A DNA stretch of 21,208 nucleotides from Rhodospirillaceae bacterium UBA4468. Lineage in GTDB: Bacteria > Pseudomonadota > Alphaproteobacteria > Rhodospirillales > Casp-alpha2. The DNA is taken from NCBI GenBank assembly GCA_002389385.1, contig DGOK01000059.1:1-21208 (forward strand), in the 5' to 3' direction. Under the pieces are notes generated by a model. It made no database searches. It saw only the letters and a list, made by a program, of their open reading frames with translations, and was not told the DNA's origin. The stretch's first letter is position 1, and every line of letters begins with the position of its first letter. Shown in pieces: positions 1-7,946 of the stretch. The translations under genes and the position numbers were made by a program.

Positions 1-1
1 G

Positions 2-598
2 CATATGCTGTGGATTGGTGACCGGACCCGTCAGCTTGATCACGCACATGTAGAATTCATGCGCGGTATCGGCAACCCCATCGGCATGAAGTGTGGACCA
101 TCGACGGATCCAGATGAATTGATTCGCCTGATCGATACATTGAACCCAGACAACATTCCTGGACGTTTAACGCTTATATCGCGGATGAGTTCAGAAAAGG
201 TTCTGGATCTATTACCACCATTGGTACGCCGGGTCCGTGATGAAGGACGCAGTGTCGTCTGGGTATGTGATCCCATGCACGGCAATACGATCAAAGCATC
301 CAGCGGGTATAAAACGCGACCATTTGATCGCATCCTGACTGAGGTTCGTGGCTTCTTTGACGTCCATCAGGCCGAAGGTACGCACGCAGGTGGTGTACAT
401 TTTGAAATGACCGGACAGAACGTGACTGAGTGCACAGGTGGTGCCGTTGCGATCACAGATGCCGATCTTTCAGCGCGCTATCACACGCATTGCGATCCAC
501 GTTTGAATGCTCAACAATCCCTTGAGCTCGCATTCTTGTTAGCTGAAGAATTGAAATCAGTTCGGACAGGTGTACAAGCGCAGCGTGCCACCTCTTAA
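2..598 (+). CDS. Class II 3-deoxy-7-phosphoheptulonate (DAHP) synthase, C-terminal part
   Basis: This enzyme condenses phosphoenolpyruvate and erythrose 4-phosphate, the first step of the shikimate pathway to aromatic amino acids. Only about the last 198 residues are present; the family is usually about 450 residues, so the 5' half lies left of the window. The frame is open from base 2 and the first ATG (base 5) is internal, not a start. Class II hallmarks are visible: LWIGDRTRQLD near the left edge, GMKCGPSTDP, a WVCDPMHGNT segment and HFEMTGQNVTECTGG. They carry the metal- and substrate-binding residues of the plant/microbial class II family. The gene ends in TAA, and pncB follows 24 bases later on the same strand, so co-transcription is possible. 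Family assignment is secure; the paralogue is not, so no symbol is given. Confidence 0.93.
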   Translation, partial: HMLWIGDRTRQLDHAHVEFMRGIGNPIGMKCGPSTDPDELIRLIDTLNPDNIPGRLTLISRMSSEKVLDLLPPLVRRVRDEGRSVVWVCDPMHGNTIKASSGYKTRPFDRILTEVRGFFDVHQAEGTHAGGVHFEMTGQNVTECTGGAVAITDADLSARYHTHCDPRLNAQQSLELAFLLAEELKSVRTGVQAQRATS

Positions 599-610
599 TT
601 AATGCAGAAC

Positions 611-617
611 GGGAGGG
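611..617 (+). promoter_or_regulatory. Shine-Dalgarno site that sets the pncB start
   Basis: GGGAGGG lies five bases before ATG 623. An earlier in-frame ATG at 602 has no comparable site and begins three bases after the stop of the upstream gene, so 623 is the better start. Confidence 0.7.
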
Positions 618-622
618 CTAAC

Positions 623-1816
623 ATGGCCTCCGACAGCAAGATAAAGAAGCCAACGAATACGGGATCGCCGCATGTTGTACATGCAACTGCGGCGCCCAGC
701 ACTGCCGACGTGCCGCGTTGGAGTGATCATTACTTCACGCGCACCAAAGAAATCGTCGGCCGTTATGGTGATAAAGCCGTCACGTATGCCGTATTTATGC
801 GCCGCCCTGTCATCTTCGCGCCTAAGCTCATGCTCGAATGGCTTAAGCGAATTGCAGATGAACGCGGCGTAAACTTCGATATTTCGCTGAACTACGACGA
901 AGGTCAATGGGTCGGTGCGGGTGAGCCGTTAATGACGATCACTGGATCAATGTTCCATCTGGTTGATCTTGAGACATTATATCTGCAAAAACTTGGGGCC
1001 GCCTGTGTGGCCGCGAACAACGCTTTTACAATGTGCGTGGAATTGCCTGAAGTTTCATTCCTCGCCATGGATGCCCGTCATGCGACCGGTATCGAGATGG
1101 CGGAAATTATGGCCTATGCAGCCTCGGTTGGATCAAAGGCTGCCCGTGATCAAGTCGGCGCCAATGGCTTTGTCGGCAACGCCACTGAAGCCACAGCACA
1201 TTATTTTGGCGAAACCCATGGCAAGGGCACGATGCCCCACGCATTGATCGGTTATGCCGGGTCGACGTTAAAAGCAGCAGAAATGTTCGTTGATACGTTC
1301 CCAGACCAGCCCCTCACTGCCCTCGTTGACTATTTTGGTCAGGAGATTACGGATGCACTGACTGTTTGCCGCCGGTTCCCGGCAATGGCGACAACAGGTC
1401 GTATTTCAATACGCCTCGATACACACGGCGGACGGTTTGTAGAAGGCCTGGATCCACAAGAATCATATAAAGTGCTGGAACGGCATGCGCCTCAGGCAAT
1501 TCGTCGATATCGTAATGACGCTGAATTGCGCTATTTGACCGGCACAGGTGTATCAGCAGCAGCAATTTTCTATCTGCGTGAACATTTGGATCGAAACGGA
1601 TTTGATGCTGTCAAAATCGTTGTCTCGAGTGGCTTTGATGTTGAGAAATGCAAAGTTATGGCCGATGCCAAGGCCCCCATAGACATGATCGGCACAGGAT
1701 CATTCTTACCCATCAAGTGGACAGAAACCTATGCAACGGCTGATATTATTGATTATGACGGCGTCCCATCCGTGAAAATCGGGCGCGAATTTTTAATCCG
1801 AAGCCTTAAAGACTAA
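623..1816 (+). CDS. pncB: Nicotinate phosphoribosyltransferase
   Basis: It converts nicotinate and PRPP to nicotinate mononucleotide, the entry step of the Preiss-Handler NAD salvage route in the cytoplasm. The 397-residue product is normal for the family. Visible signatures are the N-terminal YFTRTKEIV segment, a GTMPHALIG motif whose His (about residue 206) fits the phosphorylated catalytic His, SGFDVEKC, and a C-terminal DMIGTGSFLP phosphate-binding loop. I start it at 623 because of the GGGAGGG site; starting at 602 would add seven residues. The N-terminal 30 residues or so look unstructured and Ala/Pro-rich. nadE lies 1.2 kb downstream on the same strand, beyond two opposite-strand genes. 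Its stop codon lies in a small hairpin shared with the convergent gene at 1827. Confidence 0.93.
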   Translation: MASDSKIKKPTNTGSPHVVHATAAPSTADVPRWSDHYFTRTKEIVGRYGDKAVTYAVFMRRPVIFAPKLMLEWLKRIADERGVNFDISLNYDEGQWVGAGEPLMTITGSMFHLVDLETLYLQKLGAACVAANNAFTMCVELPEVSFLAMDARHATGIEMAEIMAYAASVGSKAARDQVGANGFVGNATEATAHYFGETHGKGTMPHALIGYAGSTLKAAEMFVDTFPDQPLTALVDYFGQEITDALTVCRRFPAMATTGRISIRLDTHGGRFVEGLDPQESYKVLERHAPQAIRRYRNDAELRYLTGTGVSAAAIFYLREHLDRNGFDAVKIVVSSGFDVEKCKVMADAKAPIDMIGTGSFLPIKWTETYATADIIDYDGVPSVKIGREFLIRSLKD

Positions 1817-1830
1817 AACCCAAATTTTAG
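1813..1830. terminator. Symmetric AT-rich hairpin at the convergent junction
   Basis: CTAAAA (1813-1818) and TTTTAG (1825-1830) form a perfect six-pair stem around the loop CCCAAA. Both flanking stop codons fall within the arms. A U-rich arm follows on either strand, so it could act as a weak two-way terminator. The stem is all A-T except the end pair, so this is tentative. Confidence 0.3.
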
Positions 1831-2351
1831 CCGACAAGAATGCGCTTCAATGCGATGATCGCATTGTTCGCGGTTTCCCGGCCATGGCGTTTGATCAGTC
1901 TTTCGCGGCCCGTATCTGACGACATGACCTTCCGTAAATCTGCAAACATCGCGTCCATCATGCGGCGAAAGCGCTGCTCTGCCAGTGTCCAACGACGTTC
2001 ACCTTTGGATGCACCACTTGGCGCAAGCCCAAGATTAGAGTTCACCAAGTTGATAAACCAATTGGCGCGTTTATCGTAATCACCGAATTGCGCCGCCAAC
2101 GTAACTTGCGCGTCCAGGCTCACCGTAATCGCATCGCGCTCTTGATGGAAATGTTCCCAATCGAACTCATCCTCACCAACGTCAGCTTTAATACGGGAGA
2201 TAACCGCCCGGCAACGCTCGTGATAGCTCTCAACCTTGTCTGGCCCCAACAGCATATCAACGGCCAAGAAATACCCCAGCAACATCCGGCGGCTGATGCC
2301 TTTACGGCTCAGCTTTTCTTTCAACAAGCCAGAGAACTGTTTGACCAACAA
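1827..2351 (-). CDS. Conserved-looking hypothetical protein, mostly helical
   Basis: I do not recognise this 174-residue protein. It has no signal peptide or clear membrane segment. It is rich in charged and helical stretches, with a Lys/Arg-rich N-terminal part (KEKLSRKGISRRMLLGYF), an acidic/aromatic middle (EDEFDWEHFHQERDAI) and a basic C-terminal part with RRMMDAM and KRHGRETANN. The first available start is TTG, in a TTG-TTG pair with no good ribosome site. The frame stays open another ten codons upstream to the stop of the gene at 2382-2948, which is in the same frame. The true start is therefore uncertain: it may be a coupled gene, a later ATG (at MLLGYF), or part of one longer gene broken by TAA. 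It is unlikely to be a shadow, because the opposite strand has no credible gene. Confidence 0.6.
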   Translation of the reverse strand: MLVKQFSGLLKEKLSRKGISRRMLLGYFLAVDMLLGPDKVESYHERCRAVISRIKADVGEDEFDWEHFHQERDAITVSLDAQVTLAAQFGDYDKRANWFINLVNSNLGLAPSGASKGERRWTLAEQRFRRMMDAMFADLRKVMSSDTGRERLIKRHGRETANNAIIALKRILVG

Positions 2352-2381
2352 TAGATAAAACGGCTCATCACGCTCCAGGCT

Positions 2382-2948
2382 TTACTTCATAAGCTCACGT
2401 GCATCCGCAAAACCTTCCAGCGTTGCTTCGATGTCTGCCTGAATGGTTTGAGCTTGTTGTGCAAAGTCGGCTTGCATCAGGTCCAAGTCTTGTATCGAGA
2501 GCATACCCCCATTGGCATGGGCCTTAGCTATCATTTTATCGACCATCGACGTCACCGTCGTTTCAGCCAATGCTTTGCTTTGGGCTTTCGCTGAGGCCGC
2601 GTTTTTAATACACGGCACAGCAGGTTTTGGCTTTGGCGTGGGCCTCACGCTCTGAGGTACAGCAACTGCATTTGGCGCAGGCGCTGCTGCGGCCTGAGGG
2701 ATCGATTTTGGCCGATCAGGGATAAGCCTTGTCTCAACAGGGGTCGGCCCGGGCTTCATTTTACGCGCACGCGGCGTGCTCTCGAAACCACCTTTGCTGA
2801 CTTGAGGCTTCCCATTTTTACCAACAGTAATAATCTCGGCGCGCGAAGGCGTAGGTTGTGCCTGATCGCCGTACATTATCACTTTAGAATCTTTAGGCTG
2901 TTTTACTATTTTGTTAAAATCATAGGTTGCGTAGCGATGCGATGCCAA
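2382..2948 (-). CDS. Hypothetical protein with Pro/Ala-rich linker
   Basis: Unrecognised protein of up to 188 residues. The N-terminal 60 residues are polar and basic. Residues about 70-120 form a low-complexity Pro/Ala/Lys linker (for example QAAAAPAPNAVAVPQ and RPTPKPKPAVP). The C-terminal 65 residues look like an amphipathic helical domain with SIQDLDLMQADFAQQAQ, perhaps a coiled coil or partner-binding region. There is no signal peptide. The longest reading begins at TTG 2948, where AGGGGA sits too close to the start. ATG 2873 (MYGDQAQ) is the first ATG and would give 163 residues. It is divergent from nadE and lies directly upstream, in the same frame, of the gene at 1827-2351. No function is proposed. 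Confidence 0.6.
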   Translation of the reverse strand: MASHRYATYDFNKIVKQPKDSKVIMYGDQAQPTPSRAEIITVGKNGKPQVSKGGFESTPRARKMKPGPTPVETRLIPDRPKSIPQAAAAPAPNAVAVPQSVRPTPKPKPAVPCIKNAASAKAQSKALAETTVTSMVDKMIAKAHANGGMLSIQDLDLMQADFAQQAQTIQADIEATLEGFADARELMK

Positions 2949-3050
2949 TCCCCTAAACGCACTTCAGCAAGATGTGCATTTATCACTTGAACCCCGCTAG
3001 ATGCAGTGCAAGTTGACATATGCCGCCTTAACTTGGAAAAAGACACTCAA

Positions 3051-4715
3051 ATGACAGACAGTCTTACCATTGCTATTGCGCAGATCAATCCAATCGTCGG
3101 GGACGTCGACGGGAATATGGTTTTGCTTGAACGATTTGCGGCGGATGCCAAAGCGGATAACGCTGACCTTGTTGTTACTACAGAACTTGCGGCATCCGGC
3201 TATCCCCCAGAAGACCTTGTCCTCAAGGAAATGTTTCAAGACCGCATCGAAGCTGCTGTAAAAGCCCTCGCCAAAACGCTGAAAGAAAAAGACCTACCCG
3301 CAGTGCTGCTGGGCTCACCATGGCGGGTCGATGGTAAATTATACAACGCAGCCCTGTTGCTCGACAACGGCGACGTAAAGCACGTCCGTCTCAAACATGA
3401 ATTACCGAATTACGGTGTGTTTGATGAAGTGCGTGTCTTCACACCAGGCCCATTGCCGGGCCCGATATCATTCAAAGGTGTCCGCCTCGGCGTTATGGTC
3501 TGTGAAGACCTGTGGTTCCCCGATGTTGCAGAATGCCTTGAAGAAAGCGGTGCTGAGCTTCTCATATCCCTTAACGCCTCTCCATTCGAGCTGGACAAAG
3601 TCGATGTTCGCCTCAACATCGCCATGGCACGTGTTACAGAAACAGGTTTAGCGTCCCTTTATGTGAACCAGGTCGGCGGTCAGGACGAATTATTGTTCGA
3701 CGGCGGGTCTTTTGTCCTTAACCCAGACTACAAAATGCCGGTCCGAGCGCCTTTCTGGGAAGAAGCATTAGTGATCACCAACTGGTCACGCGGCACCGAT
3801 GGCTGGACATGCGATGATGGACATGTCCAAGCCAGCCTGAGCCGGGAAGAAAATATCTATGGCGCCATGACCATTGGCCTTCGGGATTACGTGAACAAGA
3901 ACGGCTTTCCGGGCGTTGTCATTGGCTTATCTGGGGGCATTGATAGTGCCCTTTCTGCAGCCGTCGCCGTCGATGCATTGGGCGCTGACAAAGTCCTCGC
4001 TGTGATGATGCCGTCACCATACACATCACCCGAAAGTCTGGAAGACGCAGCCTTATGCGCAGAAATGCTGGGGATTCGTCTGGAAGACGTCAATATCGGG
4101 CCTGCAATGGATGCCTTCAATGGCATGCTAGCACCCATTTTTACAGGACGTGACGCTGATATCACCGAAGAGAATATTCAGGCGCGGACACGCGGCCTGA
4201 TCTTGATGGCAATCTCGAACAAACTTGGGCATATGGTTCTAACGACGGGCAACAAATCAGAAATGTCTGTTGGCTATTCCACATTGTATGGCGACATGTG
4301 CGGTGGCTATTCGGTCTTAAAAGATGTCTACAAGACTGCGGTATTCCAGGTCTCGCATTGGCGTAACGCTAACTGCCCCACGATTGCGATGGGCCCTGAA
4401 GGCACCGTCATGCCAGAGCGCGTGATTACCAAGCCACCATCTGCCGAGCTCCGCCCAGATCAAAAAGATGAAGACAGCCTGCCGCCTTATGATGATTTGG
4501 ATGGCATTCTAAAAGCCATGATCGAAGAAGAGCTCTCCGTTGATGATGTCGTCGCCCGCGGCTTTGATGTTGATACGGTGAAACGTATTTGGCGACTTTT
4601 AGACCGTGCTGAATATAAACGTCGCCAAGCCCCACCGGGTGTTAAAATAACCGCGCGCGCGTTTGGAAAAGATCGTCGCTACCCTATTACTAACGGCTTT
4701 ACAAAACTCATCTGA
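3051..4715 (+). CDS. nadE: Glutamine-dependent NAD(+) synthase
   Basis: It amidates nicotinate adenine dinucleotide to NAD using ammonia released from glutamine, the last step of NAD synthesis. Two domains are clear. Residues about 5-255 are a nitrilase-type glutaminase with the expected triad: Glu45 in TTELAASGYPP, Lys115 in RLKHELPNYGVFDE and Cys150 in VMVCEDLW. Residues about 265-554 are the synthetase with the ATP-binding SGGIDS loop at 293-298 and a TTGNKSEMSVGY segment. I choose ATG 3051 (554 residues), because the domain begins at once with LTIAIAQINP. The longer frame opens at GTG 3006 with a 15-residue extension unlike the family. The stop TGA shares its last base with the ATG of cysS (TGATG), which suggests coupled translation. 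Confidence 0.96.
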   Translation: MTDSLTIAIAQINPIVGDVDGNMVLLERFAADAKADNADLVVTTELAASGYPPEDLVLKEMFQDRIEAAVKALAKTLKEKDLPAVLLGSPWRVDGKLYNAALLLDNGDVKHVRLKHELPNYGVFDEVRVFTPGPLPGPISFKGVRLGVMVCEDLWFPDVAECLEESGAELLISLNASPFELDKVDVRLNIAMARVTETGLASLYVNQVGGQDELLFDGGSFVLNPDYKMPVRAPFWEEALVITNWSRGTDGWTCDDGHVQASLSREENIYGAMTIGLRDYVNKNGFPGVVIGLSGGIDSALSAAVAVDALGADKVLAVMMPSPYTSPESLEDAALCAEMLGIRLEDVNIGPAMDAFNGMLAPIFTGRDADITEENIQARTRGLILMAISNKLGHMVLTTGNKSEMSVGYSTLYGDMCGGYSVLKDVYKTAVFQVSHWRNANCPTIAMGPEGTVMPERVITKPPSAELRPDQKDEDSLPPYDDLDGILKAMIEEELSVDDVVARGFDVDTVKRIWRLLDRAEYKRRQAPPGVKITARAFGKDRRYPITNGFTKLI

Positions 4716-6106
4716 TGACACATCCAACATTGCATATTCACGATACACTGACCCGCGACAAACGGGTATTTACGCCAGAACGCGCTGACGACGTGCGCAT
4801 GTATGTGTGCGGCCCTACTGTTTATGACAAAGCCCACATCGGTAACGCCCGACCGATTGTTGTGTTCGATGTGATGGCACGGTTACTGCGTCATATTTAT
4901 GGTGCAGAGCATATAACGTATGTCCGGAACATCACCGATATCGATGATAAAATTAACGCCCGCGCGCATGAACGTGGTATCAGCATTCGTGAACTCACAG
5001 ATCAGACGATTGATGTCTTCCATGGTGACGTCGCAGTCCTGAATGCCCTACCACCAGACCACGAGCCACGGGCGACCGACAATGTGGATAGCATGATTGA
5101 GATGATACAGGTCCTAATCGATAAGGGACATGCCTATGCCGCCGAAGGACACGTCCTGTTCAATGTTCTCTCGATGCCTGAGTATGGAAAATTATCCAGA
5201 CGCAAGCGCGATGAGCTGATTGCAGGCGCACGCGTCGAGGTCGCACCTTACAAGAATGACCCGGCTGATTTCGTGCTGTGGAAGCCATCAGACGAAACCA
5301 AATGTGAGCCTGGCTGGAAAAGCCCTTGGGGCTATGGCCGCCCTGGCTGGCACATTGAATGCTCGGCGATGAGCAAAGCCCTGCTGGGTGAAACGTTTGA
5401 TATCCATGGTGGTGGACTGGATTTAATCTTCCCACACCATGAGAATGAAATTGCGCAGTCTCGATGTGCACACGATACCGGCACCATGGCCAATTACTGG
5501 ATGCACAATGGCTATCTGATGGCCGAGGGCGAGAAGATGTCCAAGTCTCTTGGCAACTTCTATACCATCAATGAGCTTCTACAAGAGTTCCCCGGCGAAG
5601 CTATCCGCCTGTTACTGCTCAAAACCCATTACCGCCAGCCATCCGACTTTACCAAAGAAGGCCTGGCCGAAGCAAAACGCGAGCTCGATGGATTTTATCA
5701 AGCACTGCGGCAATCATCAGCGGCAGATGATAGCGCCAGCAGTGAACCATCGAAAATCATCGACGCATTATGTGACGATTTGAACACGCCAAAATCAATC
5801 AGCCTGCTCCATGAAATGTTGGGCCAGATCAATCGGGGCGATGCGTCAGCACAACATACTCTCCGTGCGAATGCCGCAATCCTTGGCCTCCTCCAGCAGG
5901 ACCCTGAAGAATGGTTTAAATGGTCGCCTCCCTCAAAAAGTAATGACGGTCTGAGTGACGATGATATTGAGGCAAAGATCATTGCCCGCAATGAAGCCCG
6001 TGCGAACAAAGACTTCGCCGCGTCGGACGTAATCCGTGATGAATTGCAAGCAGCAGGCATTATCCTTGAAGACAGCGCGGCAGGAACAATCTGGCGTCGC
6101 GGCTGA
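4715..6106 (+). CDS. cysS: Cysteinyl-tRNA synthetase
   Basis: This cytoplasmic class I aminoacyl-tRNA synthetase charges tRNA-Cys. Its 463 residues match the family. The signature HIGH is HIGN at 41-44, just after the zinc-ligand Cys32 in YVCGPTVYDKA. KMSKS is at 274-278 within GEKMSKSLGN. The middle contains GWHIECSAMS and HGGGLDLIFPHHENE, typical of CysRS and including zinc and cysteine-binding residues. The C-terminal third is the helical anticodon-binding part. It starts inside the nadE stop codon. It ends two bases before the end of the opposite-strand formyltransferase, with a short hairpin across both stops. Confidence 0.97.
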   Translation: MTHPTLHIHDTLTRDKRVFTPERADDVRMYVCGPTVYDKAHIGNARPIVVFDVMARLLRHIYGAEHITYVRNITDIDDKINARAHERGISIRELTDQTIDVFHGDVAVLNALPPDHEPRATDNVDSMIEMIQVLIDKGHAYAAEGHVLFNVLSMPEYGKLSRRKRDELIAGARVEVAPYKNDPADFVLWKPSDETKCEPGWKSPWGYGRPGWHIECSAMSKALLGETFDIHGGGLDLIFPHHENEIAQSRCAHDTGTMANYWMHNGYLMAEGEKMSKSLGNFYTINELLQEFPGEAIRLLLLKTHYRQPSDFTKEGLAEAKRELDGFYQALRQSSAADDSASSEPSKIIDALCDDLNTPKSISLLHEMLGQINRGDASAQHTLRANAAILGLLQQDPEEWFKWSPPSKSNDGLSDDDIEAKIIARNEARANKDFAASDVIRDELQAAGIILEDSAAGTIWRRG

Positions 6107-6115
6107 TTTTAGCCG
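6100..6115. terminator. Short shared hairpin between cysS and the formyltransferase gene
   Basis: CGGCT (6100-6104) and AGCCG (6111-6115) pair around GATTTT. Both convergent stop codons are within it. The stem has only five pairs and no long T run follows, so termination activity is a guess. Confidence 0.25.
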
Positions 6116-6708
6116 AATGCCCGGTAGCGACGATTAATTTCGTCTTCGCTCAAATCAGAGGCCAACGTCTTTAAGCTCTCAGCTTCTGCACGGGTACGGG
6201 TTTTTCCCGTCCAAACTTCATGTGCATGCGGCAAGGGTGTATCGTTCGTCGCCAAATGCTCGGCATACAGCTTAAACATCTCAATCGCGAGATTAAACGC
6301 TGTAATTTCTACATCTTTGAATTTTGCAATTTCGCTAATTTCAAACCGACGCACATCAATGATCGGGCCACTATCAACTTTTGTCGCCATCTCATGGAAC
6401 GTGACGCCATATGTCCGTGCGCCTTCATAAACTGCAAATCCTGCCGCATAGCTCCCGGGATACTCTGGTGGGCCCGGATGGAAATTATATGCAGGGCCAT
6501 CCAGGGCATTAAGAACATCATCTGGCACGATAACATCGGTCATAAGTGCCACGACACGGCATCCAGCGGTGCCATCCACCACCGACATACGGAGCCGCGC
6601 AAGGCTATCAACCCAGTCCACGGTCAACTCGGAATTATAGTGTTGGAGGAAGCGGGTTAAATGAGGTGCTTCGACGTCACCCGTTAATAAAACAATTCGA
6701 TTTGGCAT
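6109..6708 (-). CDS. Formyltransferase-family protein
   Basis: A 199-residue protein of the formyltransferase fold shared by PurN, Fmt and sugar formyltransferases, which use N10-formyl-tetrahydrofolate. The catalytic Asn-His-Asp set is visible: Asn75 and His77 in YNFHPGPPEYPG, and Asp112 in HEMATKVDSGPII. The spacing from His to Asp (35 residues) is close to that of PurN and Fmt. It lacks the C-terminal domain of methionyl-tRNA formyltransferase and is not a full PurN, so the substrate is unknown. A short N-terminal Rossmann-like part precedes the catalytic core. The start is ATG 6708, with only a weak GAAG nearby. It lies alone on the minus strand, convergent with cysS and divergent from the signalling gene. 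Confidence 0.85.
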   Translation of the reverse strand: MPNRIVLLTGDVEAPHLTRFLQHYNSELTVDWVDSLARLRMSVVDGTAGCRVVALMTDVIVPDDVLNALDGPAYNFHPGPPEYPGSYAAGFAVYEGARTYGVTFHEMATKVDSGPIIDVRRFEISEIAKFKDVEITAFNLAIEMFKLYAEHLATNDTPLPHAHEVWTGKTRTRAEAESLKTLASDLSEDEINRRYRAFG

Positions 6709-6929
6709 GTCTTCAAGCTAGCATATTGAAAGAAAATTCGATAGGTTAATCGTCTCGGATTTATCCTAAGTTAGAGTGAAACTGCGGGTTTCCGGTGATT
6801 GTGAGCGCCTTTCTTTTAAGGGTCAGCGAAGGAGGGTTTAATGGTCGACACAATATGTGTTGATAAAACCCTTATTCCGTTCAGAATTAATATGAGACAT
6901 ACTGGGCTGAGGAGTGTTCATCTAACATC
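6709..6929. other. Divergent intergenic region before the broken signalling gene
   Basis: About 220 bases separate the formyltransferase start (-) and the signalling gene (+). I found no convincing -35/-10 pair. The notable element is a strong GGAGGG at 6831-6836 placed for ATG 6841. That frame codes an unrecognised 60-residue peptide, out of frame with the downstream domains, and may be the old start of the broken gene. Confidence 0.35.
6831..6836 (+). promoter_or_regulatory. Strong Shine-Dalgarno site before ATG 6841
   Basis: GGAGGG lies four bases before ATG 6841. The ATG opens a 60-codon frame that ends at TGA 7021-7023, in a different phase from the HisKA-PAS-GGDEF-EAL frame. This is among the best ribosome sites in the window yet serves no recognisable protein, which fits a frameshift after the original start. 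Confidence 0.5.
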
Positions 6930-7184
6930 ATGTCGGAAGATGTCACCGATAATAATGCAAATGTGCCAAAGGCGCACCTCGATCTGGTACGAACCCTCAC
7001 GCATGAAGTTCGCACCCCGCTGAGCACGATCATTGGCTTTGCTGACATGATCGAAAACGAGATGCTTGGCCCCATTGGGACGCATCAGTAACGGGATTAT
7101 GCGTCTGACATCCACAAAGCCGCACGAATCATCCTTGATACGCTTAATGATGTATCGCAACCCGCTCACTATGCGCATTACTAA

Positions 7185-7889
7185 GAAGCAGAAAACGATT
7201 TTCATCACCTTATTGAACTCGCGCCGGACCTAATTTGCATATGCCGAGAGGGCCTGATTGAACTGATCAATCCTGCGGGTGCAAGTATGCTCGGGCTTTG
7301 GCCCATCGATACGTTAAAAAATTGCGCGTTCATCGATTTCGTTCATCCTGAGTGCAAAGACCTCATTCGGGCTGATCTTAAGGATTTGGCTGAAGAAAAA
7401 CTCCAGATGCCGCTCAAGTTGGTGCGCCCGGACAGCATGCCTGTAGAAGTCGAAATTGCGGTAATGCTGTATGCAGCTTCCACCGCAAAGAAAAGCGATG
7501 CCATGATGGTGATCGCCCGCGATGTAACGGAGCGAAACCGGGCCTTAGCCGCTGTCGAGCAACGCGAAGAGAACTTGCGGATTGTCATGGATGCCGTTGC
7601 AGACGGCATTGTTGCTGTTGATGAAAATGGCAATATCGAGATGGCAAATGCAGCGATTGAGGGCATGTTTGGTACCAGTGCGCAAACCTTGATCGACAAA
7701 CATATCAGTGTATTGCTGCCTGATTTTAAAGGTGTGAAACCCAAAAACTTCAATAGCATAATCAGCACTGGAAACAACGAGTCTGAACTAAGTGGGGCTC
7801 CCGAACTTTTAGGTAATCGTACAAATGGCACGACACTGCCAGTTGAAGTTGTTTTCAATGAAACGACGTCAGCTGAGCGTCAGCGCTAA
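7185..7889 (+). pseudogene. Tandem PAS segment of the broken signalling gene
   Basis: This is the open stretch between the second and third internal stops. Its first ATG (7287) is inside the first PAS domain, after NPAGASMLG begins, so it is not a natural start. The first PAS ends in VIARDVTERNRA, the usual PAS-to-linker transition. The second begins at LRIVMDAVADGIVAVDENG. It is unlikely to fold as an independent protein. Confidence 0.55.
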
Positions 7890-7946
7890 ATTGGTGCCAT
7901 TCGAGATGTCACGGCACGGAAAACATATGAAGACCGCCTCCGCACA

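Noticed and set aside
3006..3050. GTG start giving nadE 15 extra residues
   Set aside because: The extension is unlike the family, and ATG 3051 leads straight into the glutaminase domain.
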